A stretch of DNA of 64,000 nt from assembly GCF_004798865.1 (NCBI RefSeq), contig NW_025336576.1, forward strand, positions 2,097,677 through 2,161,676, written 5' to 3'. The notes beneath the pieces are model-generated. The model was not told the origin of the DNA, searched no databases, and was given only the letters and a program-made list of their open reading frames with translations. Below, piece after piece: positions 29,524-38,510 of this stretch; the first letter of the stretch is position 1, and the number at the start of each line of letters is the position of its first letter. This stretch comes from Varanus komodoensis (lineage: Eukaryota > Chordata > Lepidosauria > Squamata > Varanidae). The position numbers and the translations under genes are program-made.

Positions 29524-29702
29524 GAGAGTCTGTGCAGTGGTTAAGAGTGCTGGACTGGGCTCAAGCGATCAGGTCCCCAGTCAGCGCTTTGGACCAGTCA
29601 CTGACTCTCAGCCTAACCTACCTCACAGGGCCATTTTTGTGAGGATGAAATGGAGAGAATCTTGTAAAATGCCTTGGGCAAGAAGCAGCAAGACAGGGTA
29701 TT
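29524..29702 (+). mobile_element. CORE/MIR-type SINE, diverged, plus strand
   Basis: It reads GAGAGTCTGTGCAGTGGTTA, then GGACTGGGCTCAAGCGATC, GGACCAGTCACTGACTCTC, and AACCTACCTCACAGGGCC. Short deletions are present in the tRNA-like head. It is the same family as the 9-kb copy but older. Confidence 0.75.
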
Positions 29703-31689
29703 GATGTGATGAAATCACACTGCATCAGCTTCCAGTCTAGTTGCTGGCTGTTACTGTACTTGAAGCTGCTGCAAACTGCCTTGAAAACCTGGACAGATGG
29801 CATTTGTTTGCGGGGAAGCATCACCTCCTCCATGCCATGAGAACAGTATCAGCAGCAGCTACTTTGGAATTGTCCACTGGGAAGAAGATCTAACACTGCA
29901 GAAAAATTGTCCCAGAACAGATGAAAATAGGCAAAGATAGGCCAAGCAGCTAAAATGGAAGACAAACCACAAAAAACTTTCTCAAAGAAAAATGTTAGCC
30001 GGATGGAAAACCAATGACAAAGGAAAAGCGAGCCATAAACTATAAACTGGCCTTCTATAAATTGCATTGCACAAGAGACAACTGAAGACAGCTACGGGCT
30101 CCACAAACATGGCCTATCCGTGCAGATAACTCCTGTTTGCTCTTCCACGTTGCAATTTTAAAATAACTTTGTGCTTGGCATAACAGGTCCTGCGGCGAAC
30201 ACTCTCACCCACACCATCAAGGGGTGTTGCTTTAACACACACATACTGGCAAAGGGATCATGCAGCAAACACTGAATTTAGATGTATCATGACAAACCCA
30301 CCAGCAGGCTCATTAAGCAGGCCTTAATGAGGCCACTTGAGGCTCAGCAAGCTTCAGTCCCTTGAACTGGTCCCGGAACCTGAAGCTCTCAGTACACCGC
30401 CTGACCTAGAAAGCTTTCCCTGCTCTGATGCTCACCAGGACACAAGGCAGGTGAGGGTGGGAGGAGGGGAACTGCTAAATCTTAATGGGGGCCCCAGACT
30501 CAGAGCCTCCACTGTCATCAGCAGCAACCATTCCAGCAGAAGGCAAGAATAGCTACTCCCCTCACCCTGCTGAATTACTGTTTTCTTTTCCCTCCCAATC
30601 CTTTTTCCTTGTGTGCTATGACTTTTTAAATTGCATGCTTGTGGGTAGGGACTATGCTTCTTCAGGAAACACATACCTTAAAGAGAGGTCAGTGTTCAGT
30701 TGTGAAACTGATCAGAATAGCCAGTGGCCAGAGGGCTAGCACAGCCTGGTGGCTTCTGAAGCCCCCTGGCCAAGGCACTGCGCTGCCATGGGCAAACAGT
30801 TCTCTCTAGACTTGGTTGCCACAATCATGCGATGGGGATAAGCATGACTGTTTTGGGGTAGTGAAGGGAAGGACAGCAGGATAAAATAAAAGCAATACAT
30901 CAACTCCTGTGTTTCTGCCAAATAAAGCCCTGGGAAGGCAGAAGTTAAGGTGTGTCCCAGAGCAATCAAGCCCAACCGTGTGCGCCCAGTGGCTTCTGCG
31001 TGCGCCATTAACTTAGCGGAAGAGCAAAGTCCAGGGCCCACATGCCCTACCCTGGCGATGCACTGGGTACAACTCAGCGATGTGCAGCAACAGGTCAGTC
31101 CTCTCCTGAAGGGACACTCCACTGAAGAGCCTTCCAGAGAGGAAGCCTCAGGGTTCACAGAGTGCATGGAGAGAATGCAGGCCTGCCCTGTCTTTTCAGT
31201 TGACTGGAACCTGGGGACAATTGTGCTGCTCCTCAGCTGGGAAATGTGTTCATCGCAAGCAATGAGGCCTTCTTCGCACCACTCTTGACAACCCGGACAG
31301 GGACTGGGTGCAAGAAAGCATTTCCGAAACACCCAAAGGAATTGGAAAAGGCTTCTCCAGTGCATGCCCAGGGCCAGTTCAGCACATGGAAGCCAAGCCA
31401 GTTCCTTTCTCGCTCCCATCATTGCGTGCTCACAGTTGCGAAAGACCTTTGTGTGCCAGGAGGGCAGAGGCAGCTGCGAGGAGCAGCACATGCAGGGGAT
31501 TCGAGCAACCCTGGCCTTTGCTGCTGTTTTAATGGATGTAACTCCCACTCATTTGAGAGGGGCTTCATAATAAGGCAAGGTGTGGAGAAAGCGGAGAATG
31601 AGGCATTTTTCACCTTCTCCCTCCACACCAGAACCAGAACCCATAAAGCATCTCCCTCCACACCAGAACCCGTAAAGCTGATTAGTGAG

Positions 31690-32025
31690 ATGCAGGACAG
31701 GTAAGAGGAAGTCCGTCATACAAGTCACAGCTAAGCCACGGCAGTCGCTGCCACGAGAAGTGGCGATGGCCTCCAATCTGGATGGCTCTGAAGAGGGAGC
31801 GGGACAAATTCATGCAAAAACATCACTGGCTGCTACCCTTGCTGGCTATGCACCTCCTCCATCATCGGAGGCAGCAAGCCTTCAGACACCAGTTGATGAG
31901 GCACTTGGGCTGGTGGGGATCTCGCACGCATCCTGTGGACAGCTGGTCTGCCACCATGTGCATGGGGTGCCGGACTGCATGGACTATGGATCCGATCCAG
32001 CATGGCTCTTCCGATGTTCATATGC
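31690..32025 (+). mobile_element. CR1/L3-type LINE 3' end
   Basis: The wording GAAGTGGCGATGGCCTCCAA, GACAAATTCATGCAAAAACA, CATCGGAGGCAGCAAGCCTT and finally GATCCAGCATGGCTCTTCCG matches the common reptilian CR1/L3 3'-terminal region. That region normally ends near a CTTATGTTC-like repeat. The exact subfamily is not resolved. Confidence 0.6.
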
Positions 32026-32317
32026 AGCCTCAACATGTGCTTTTTCGAGTCCAGTGCTTTTGCCCAAAATTTTGGAGGGAGCCAAGTGGACCTGCAGCAG
32101 AGACATGCGCAGGCAGGGGACACCAGTCACCCCAGAATGAAGCCCACTTTCATTACAGATAGCCCAATAAAAATGGACCTCCAAGTTTCTGGCCCCCATC
32201 TCTCATTCCACTGGTTTTGACGAGAAAAACCTCCCCTCCTTGAGGAGAAACTTGAGAAGATCGTCCATGTAAGTGGAACAATGAACCTCTGCCCTGGGAA
32301 AGAAGGCAATATGGCAG

Positions 32318-32815
32318 ATCACAGAACCATAGAATAGTTGGAAGGGGGCAAGAAGACCATCAGGTCCAACCCTTTGCTGTTGCACCATCCCACTCAGTGT
32401 TGCCTTGAATGCCTCCAGTGTGGGAGAGCCCCCCACCTCTCTAGGCAAAGGTTCCACTGTTGTATTGCTCTAACAGTGAGGAAGCTTTCCCTGATATCTA
32501 GCCCGAGCCTGGGTATCTAGCTTGATACCTAGGTCATCAACTTGAGTTGATTATTCTGTGTCCTACACTCTGGTATCAGCGAGAAGAGATCTTGGCCTTC
32601 CTCTTTGTGACAGCCTTGGAGGTACTTATGGAGGGATATCCTGTCCCCCCTCAGTCTTCTCTTCTCAAGGCTGAACATGCCCAGAGTCTCTCCCCATAGG
32701 GCAGTTTCCAAACCCTGGATCATATTTGCTGCCCTCCTCTGAACCCTTTCTAATTTTTCTGCATCTTTCTTAAATCTTGGTGCCCTTCTGGATGTCCCTT
32801 CTGCACCCCACCTTC
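32318..32815 (-). mobile_element. CR1 LINE 3' region, minus strand
   Basis: On the plus strand it begins ACAGAACCATAGAATAGTTG, the reverse of the CR1 ATTCTATGATT terminal repeat. It continues with the amniote CR1 landmarks CCAACCCTTTGCTG, GAATGCCTCCAGTGTGGG and CCCTCAGTCTTCTCTTCTC. About 500 bases are kept, and the 5' part is missing. It converges with the CR1/L3 fragment at 31.7-32.0 kb. Confidence 0.85.
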
Positions 32816-33339
32816 AAGAACACCAGTCACTGTAGAGCAACTGCAAGTGATGTCCCCATTGATCTCCTCGGACCACAGAACTAGAACTGCCCCTTGTTTG
32901 TATTCTGCTCTTGCTTGTGGGAGCTACTTTTCTGCTTGCAGAGCGAAGTATGGTTCAGGGTGGCCAGGGCTGGAGTAAGCACAACCCCTTCCTCTCTTAC
33001 TTGCCAATTACAGTCCAGCTCCCTGCCTAGAAAAATCACATCCACCTAGAGGCAGTGAAGCACAGTTGCAACACTGTCCTGAGCCCCCTGCCCGCACCAG
33101 GGACAATTGTCAAGGACAAAGTCCCTGTGACTGCCTCAGTCCAGCCAGCGTGTTCTCACATGCTCCACCCCCTGGGCATTGAGCCCACCAAGGGTCACTT
33201 GGTGCAGCCAGGAGGCGGACCAAGCAAGGGACTCTAGCCAAAAGCCCCTTTCCAGGCCAGAATGGGGCTGCCCTGCAGCAAACGCCACCAAGCCCCACCC
33301 ATTTAGGGAGCATGCAGTACATCTTCCACCACAGCTTTC

Positions 33340-34436
33340 TAGAACTCTAGAACAGTTTGTGCTCGAGAGTGGCCTTTCCCTCTGCAAGGGTGCGGACCCG
33401 ATTGTGTGGGTCCGCCCCCAGAGCCGGATGGATCCGGATGGATTCCTGAAGGCCCTGGGGGAGTTTCTGGTTGACAAGACTGGTGCTCCTGTCGAGGCTC
33501 TGGTCGAACTATGGAATGGGGAAATGACCAGGGCTATTGACACGATCGCTCCCAAGCATCCTCTCCTGCCGGGCTGCCCACTCTTCCCCTTGGTATACAC
33601 CTGAATTGCAGGCGATGAAGCGGGTTGGGAGACGTCTAGAGCATAGGTGGAGGAAATCACGGGATGAATCTGACCAAACGCACTTAAGAGCCCATTATCG
33701 GGCCTATACTGCGGCAGTGAGGGCGGCGAAAAAGAAATTCTTCTCCGTTTCCATTGCATCCTCACAATGCCGTCCGGCAGAGCTTTTTCGGGTGGTACAA
33801 GGGCTGGTTCATCCTGGCCCTAAGAAAGATCTGGTACCACCCTCGAAGGCCCGCTGTGACGACTTTGCCCAGCATTTTAGGGTGAAAACTGCTCAGATTC
33901 TTCACGAGCTGGACTCCACTAGTGACCCAGAGGCTTCTGGGGAGATACCAATGTCGCCATCTGGTCCAAAACTGATGGATGAGTTTCAGTTACTGTGGCC
34001 TGATGATGTGGACAAGGTGCTTGGATGAGTATGTCCCACCACTTGCCTATTGGACCCTTGCCCATTTTGGCTAATTAACACCAAGCACGGGACAGGGACC
34101 TGGATCTTGGAAGTGGTTAACGCCTCTCTGAGGGATGGCCAGGTACCTGCCCCTTTAAAGGAGGCGGTAGTCCGACTTGTCCTGAAGGAGGCATCACTGG
34201 ATCCAGAGATGGCCACTAATTATAGACCAGTGGCCAACATCCCGTTTCTGGGCAAGGTGTTGGAGCGGGTGGTGGTGGGACAACTCCAAGCACTCTTGGA
34301 TGAAACTGATTATCTGGACCCATTTCAGTACAGCTACAGACCCGGGTACGGTGCTGAATCTGCCTTGGTCGTCCTGTCCGATGACCTGTGTAGGGAGAAA
34401 GATGGGAAGTGCGTCCCTGTTGGTTCTCCTGGACAC
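33340..34436 (+). mobile_element. L2 LINE ORF2 fragment, relatively well kept
   Basis: Three consecutive plus-strand frames keep long L2 wording. The linker region has RAHYRAYTAAVRAAKKKFFS (33690-33750), LFRVVQGLVHPGPK and FQLLWPDDVDKVLG (33985-34026). The reverse-transcriptase start has EVVNASLRDGQVPAPLKEAV, MATNYRPVANIPFLGKVLER (34210-34270) and DYLDPFQYSYRPGYG. The similarity stops near 34436, and the catalytic FDTVDH region and 3' end are missing. Two or three frame breaks make it a dead copy, but it is younger than the L2 at 24-25.6 kb. Confidence 0.85.
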
Positions 34437-35099
34437 GTTTGCCCTCAGAAAGCAGCCTGCACAAATACAACTGGTACCTCAGCAGGGAGTGACCGTGAGG
34501 GCACTAATGGCAACATACAATGCCACCTCCAGCCCCCATACTTTTAAAGGGGACACGCTGGCTGCAGGTTTGAAACTAGTCAGTGGGTTTCCCTTGCAAG
34601 GGAACCTTGTCACTTTGTCCAGGAAATCAAGTCAGTGTGGTGTCACTTCTTGTCACAGTTGGAGGGACACATCTTCCACCCCTTAAGTAAGGGGAGAAAG
34701 TGTGAGGGGAAGAAATGGAACAGGTTGCTCCACATGCTTTCCATTGGAAAGCTATCCCTCTGCAGCAGGTGCATTCAGTCAAGAGCTCTAACTACTTAGG
34801 AGAAACAGATAAAGGAGTCACATACAATGGAAGCAAGTATACTGTGTTTTGATTTCAGCAATATCACAAAAGTCTCACTGCTTTCAAACCAAGAGCCAAG
34901 GTCCTTTAAGTCACAAGCTGAAACTTTGCACCCTCCTGAGAAGGACTCTCCAGTCCTCTACACCTCCATCCAGTCCCTTCAGGAAGACCCCCCAGGTGGA
35001 AAAATAATCTTCACGGATAAGTAAGACAGCCCGCTAGGCCTTGACTTCAGGTCAACCAGTAGCAGAAAGCCATTCTCTGTAAGACAACCCCAACCAGGA
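34437..35099. other. MRPS24 downstream flank
   Basis: This stretch between the L2 copy and the MRPS24 stop codon shows no gene or repeat that I recognise. It must contain the MRPS24 3' UTR, but neither AATAAA nor ATTAAA is present on the minus strand in the parts I inspected. Confidence 0.4.
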
Positions 35100-36655
35100 C
35101 TAGAGATACTTGTAAACCACCTTTGTAGGGACTGTCTGCACCTCCATCTTAACAGGACACTTGTACAGGAAAGAAAGCAGTGTCTCTGTGTACCCAATCA
35201 GGAAATAGAACTTTGAAGGGGACAGCCTCTGCACAAAAATGGCACAGATGATCAAAACGTTTGCACGGCGCTTCAGAACAATCTCATTTGCCAAACAGCC
35301 ATGGAAGGTGCCATAAATGAACTTCCGGATGAAGAGGTCCTCCACAGTGCGCTCAGCTGCTCCATCCTCACCATGCAGGTTACCTGCAAGGTGGGCAGAC
35401 AGTAAGACACAAAGCAGAATGGTGGGGGGTGGAAAGTAATTTCTGGTTGCTTTCTGATCAGAGAGGTTGCCAGAGAAATGCCAGAAGGCAGTAGGTCTGC
35501 AGAGAGCAGCCAGAGTGGGCTATGCTACTCTGCATTCAGGGCACAGCACAGCTGTGGCTATTTTCGTTCAGCCACAACTTTTGCCAGGCAGCGGCAGAGA
35601 ATGAGGTGGCCAGAAGGAGTCACTGAAGCAGTCGGCATGAGCTTAAGTGGACTCCAGGGGATGGTGGAGGACAGGAAGGCCTGGATAAATGTTGTCCATG
35701 GGGTCGCGATGAGTCGGACACGACTTCACGACTAGCAATAACAAAATGAAAGCTGCAGCTCAGCTGAAACTACACTGGAGCAGCTCAGACCACAGCCTCG
35801 GGGGAATGGGAACTCAAATCCTCATCAGAAGACTCTGGAAGTCTTGAGTTGAATTGCAAGGCTTGGAAACACCTTAAGCATTAAGGAAATAATAGCATCT
35901 CCTTAAATATTAAGGAAACTTCCATGTGAGAAAAACTGGGCTCCCCTCAAGAGAAAAGCAACGTGGAAGGACATCCCTCTCACCAGCCCACTACGTTCCT
36001 GTCCCCATGGACAAAAGCTACCTCAGGCCCAGGCAAGAAATCTTGCCGGTGCAAGGCAGGGACCGCCTCGGCTTGGGGCCCTCCTCCGGGGAGAAACGCC
36101 TGCTTTAAGCCTGAGAGCTGCCAGTGAGGGCACTCACTCACTTGTGTGCTGCGAAAGCCAGCCCTTTCGGTGAGCAATGTAGTGGGGTGGATGGGCTTCC
36201 TCATACGTGACGGGCTTGTCCCCTTTCCCGACGCGAACCCGAGCGGCTTTGTTCTGCGGGAGGCACGGAGGGGGGGATCGTCACAAGGTGGGCGCGTTAG
36301 GAGGCCCGCGGCGGCGGCCGCGCGCGACCTGACCTGGGCCGGGTGGCCCGCCCCGAGCCCGCCTCTGCGCGCCCCGCCTCTCACCTTGGAACAGGCGCTG
36401 CTGGTCTGGAAATCCCGCCGCGCGGAGAGCAGCCAGACGGCGCCGCCGCGCTTCCCGGCGAAGGCCTGCAAGGGAAACGCCATTAGGGGCCGCTGCCGCG
36501 GGGCCGCCTGCAGCGGAGGGCTCAGCCGAGGCCGGCCGGCGTCCCTCCTGCCGCCGCCCGCTGCCTTGGGCCCGCCCGCGCCGCGCAGCTCGGCCAGGCC
36601 GGAAAGCGCTCACCTGCAGGCCCCGCCGGGCCTCCGGCCACCAGGGCGCCGCCAT
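35100..36655 (-). CDS. MRPS24: MRPS24 (mitochondrial ribosomal protein uS3m), complete
   Basis: This nuclear-encoded protein is part of the small subunit of the mitochondrial ribosome. Four minus-strand exons were read: 36614-36655 (starts [14 protein letters not shown]), 36385-36465, 36142-36253 and 35100-35383. They sum to 519 bases, or 172 residues (human 167). Exon 2 is arginine-rich and ends [12 protein letters not shown], fitting a mitochondrial targeting peptide with a cleavage region. Exon 3 has [20 protein letters not shown] and HRKGWLS. Exon 4 runs from [20 protein letters not shown] to the conserved end [12 protein letters not shown]. The exon 3 donor sits in GTGAGTGAGTG, so alternative donors 4 bases apart are possible, though only the first keeps the frame. 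I did not find a canonical poly(A) signal below 35100. Confidence 0.97.
35600..35748 (+). mobile_element. BovB (RTE-type) LINE ORF2 C-terminus and 3' end
   Basis: The plus-strand frame ends with [20 protein letters not shown] and then SRTRLHD and a stop, the diagnostic C-terminus of BovB ORF2. It is followed almost at once by an AATAACAAAA tail. The DNA wording ATGGGGTCGCGATGAGTCGG is the BovB 3' signature. It is a severely 5'-truncated copy inside MRPS24 intron 3. BovB is abundant in squamates and is known for horizontal transfer. Confidence 0.85.
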
Positions 36656-36689
36656 CTCGGTGCACGGGCGCCGGCAGGCGGGCCTAAGC

Positions 36690-36710
36690 GGCACTTCCGG
36701 GGCGGGGCTG
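36690..36710. promoter_or_regulatory. GABP/ETS site and GC box at the MRPS24 promoter
   Basis: CACTTCCGG (36692-36700; CCGGAAGTG on the gene strand) lies 37 bases upstream of the MRPS24 start codon and runs into GGGGCGGGGC. GABP (NRF-2) sites of this form are common in promoters of nuclear genes for mitochondrial ribosomal proteins. The surrounding CpG island covers about 36.2-36.95 kb. Confidence 0.6.
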
Positions 36711-36899
36711 AGCGGCTGGCCCCGCCCCGGCCTCCTCGGGGGAGGGGCGCCCGCCTGGGCTCCTGCTGGCAGATTCACGCAAGCGGCTGGCGGTGGAGGC
36801 GGTCGCTCTCGGGCCCGCGCTCCGCTTGCCGGCCGGGGTCACGGCGCAGGCGTCTGCCGGGCCCTGCTCCTCGGCCTCGCCTTACACCTTTCCGGAGCC

Positions 36900-38185
36900 G
36901 CAGTCTCCTAGTCCTCCGGTCATTCCGGGGCTTTTGCTGTCCGCAGCGTGCTCCTCAAAATCCCCTTTTCACCCGTATTGCCTGCCCGCATTTCGCGCAC
37001 GCCTTTCTTTGTTTGTCTGGGCGAGGCATCCGTCCTCTGAATCCATCCTTTTCTCTAAAACTTCCCTTGACATTGTTCCTGCCGGTGACCGCTCCGGTTC
37101 TCTGCAAGGCTTCCCACCCCTCATGTGCATTGTAGCTGACTGTTCTGCAGGGACCCTGGAAAAAGTTGACCTCTTGACCTTTCTTATTTTGCAGGCATTT
37201 CTGCATTTGAAATCAAGTAAGATTGTCTTAGTGTCTCAACTTGCTTATAGATTAGAGAGCATTGTGCTCCAAACATTTCAACAACACTCATCTTTTTGTC
37301 GTGGATGAAACGCATCCCTGGCCTCTGTGCTGGTAACAAGCCCCCCCATGGTGCCCCCATGGTGCAAGGCTTCCTCCCTCAGATGCTCCCTCAAATTCTC
37401 CGCTTGGCCAGGTGTTGGCTCCCAGAACAATCTGGTGGTGGAGTCTGTGCTGCTCAAGATTTCCAGACTGCTCAACACTAAGCCCTCTTGGATGTCACCA
37501 GCCCAACACATTCTTGTGGAGTTTGTATTCAGCAGTGGCCATATCCCAGCAGTTCCCCAAGCTTTCCATTATGCCCGCTGTATCTGTGCTCTAAAACCAC
37601 CCCCTCGACTCTTCTCCTTTCCTCAGAGCAGCCGGGTGAGTGCTAAGGAAGCTGTGGCAAAAAGCTCTGAGAGAATTGGGTGTTGCTGCCTCCATTCCCT
37701 GCTCCGACCCAGAAGAACTTTTGCACTTCTCACTGGCTGACAAGCTGACCCTTTCCCCACCCCACCAAGGAAGCCACTGGTGTTTGTTTCCCGATTTGCT
37801 GTACTTCTAGCCCATTTTGTCCACAGAACTGAAGGCACACGTGGTGCCCAGGCAGCCCTGTGCCCAGTCTGGGCGAGGCGGCCACAGCCCGTGTTTCTGG
37901 CTGTTGCCCTGTGCCAGCTTCAGGCCCATGCAGAGCATCTCCAGGGCAAGAGAAGCCCGGGCCTTGCTTGTGGTGCACCTGCAGCTCGTTGGGGCAAGTG
38001 AGTGCAGGGCCGCATGTTCTGCGGTTGTGTACACAGCAGCTCTTCAGCTGCACAGGTTTGTCTGGGGCAGCACCAGCTTTGCTGAGCAAAGTTTCTGTGT
38101 TCTAGAAGCTTGCAGTTGGAAACTAAATTCATACTATGCTTAAGAGATACCACATATCTGTAGAGAAGACTCAGTGCTCTCAGCT
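36900..38185. other. Intergenic region between MRPS24 and NPC1L1
   Basis: About 1.3 kb lies between the MRPS24 CpG island and the likely NPC1L1 poly(A) site. It contains several overlapping short open frames on both strands but no recognisable exon, domain or repeat. Confidence 0.55.
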
Positions 38186-38186
38186 A

Positions 38187-38285
38187 TTATTTTATTTATT
38201 AGATTTATATCCTGCCCTTTCTCTTTTTTAAGTCACTCAAAGCGGCTCACAACATTCTCCTCCTCCTGCTCCCCATCTTACTCAG
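38187..38285 (-). mobile_element. LINE/SINE 3' tail, minus strand
   Basis: The reverse complement has GTTGTGAGCCGCTTTGAGTG, AAGAGAAAGGGCAGGATATA and AATCTAATAAATAAAATAAT. This is the standard L2-type or SINE tail of squamate retroposons. Only the terminal 100 bases remain. Confidence 0.65.
38191..38200 (-). terminator. Candidate NPC1L1 polyadenylation signals (two AATAAA)
   Basis: TTTATTTATT on the plus strand gives two overlapping AATAAA hexamers on the minus strand, about 315 bases past the NPC1L1 stop. They lie in the A-rich tail of a retroposon fragment. Confidence 0.45.
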
Positions 38286-38510
38286 GCTGGTGGAAAGTGC
38301 GCCAGCACAGCCATGCCCCCCTCCCATCCCCTGGCCCTTCACTTCAGCTGACCCACGGACACTGGGGCACAGAACAGAGCCCAGCTCTGCTGCCGTGGCC
38401 CCCTTCCTCTCTGAGTCCGACGACACCAATTCCTGCCCAAGCGCTTAGTCCTGTTGGTGTGGAGGGATTTTGAAGTGCCACCTCTGCTTGGGAAGCTGCT
38501 GCCCAGCTCC

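Larger units (their letters stand above)
22561..33300. other. Intergenic region between SLC20A1 and MRPS24, gene-poor
   Basis: I found no conserved exons. Identified elements are the SINE at 23.1 kb, the L2/hAT nest at 23.9-25.6 kb, an AT-rich stretch at 26.42-26.56 kb that may be an LINE 3' UTR, a SINE at 29.5 kb and CR1 fragments at 31.7-32.8 kb. The stretches 25.6-29.5 and 29.7-31.7 kb hold only poly-G/C runs (25845, 26872, 28391) and unrecognised sequence. A 270-codon minus open frame at 30736-31548 resembles nothing I know. Confidence 0.55.

Noticed and set aside
30736-31548. 270-codon minus-strand open frame
   Set aside because: The translation resembles no family I know, and no flanking exons or promoter are visible. 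Left as unexplained, not called a gene.
32255-32275. A YMDD-like tetrapeptide on the minus strand, suggesting a reverse transcriptase
   Set aside because: It sits alone beside CR1 antisense sequence with no other reverse-transcriptase motif in the frame. It is a coincidence. No retrovirus-like or LTR element was recognised in the window.
37296-37740. Plus-strand open frames upstream of MRPS24 as a divergent gene
   Set aside because: No protein family is recognisable, and there is no clear donor/acceptor chain. It may be unstable promoter-antisense transcription at most.
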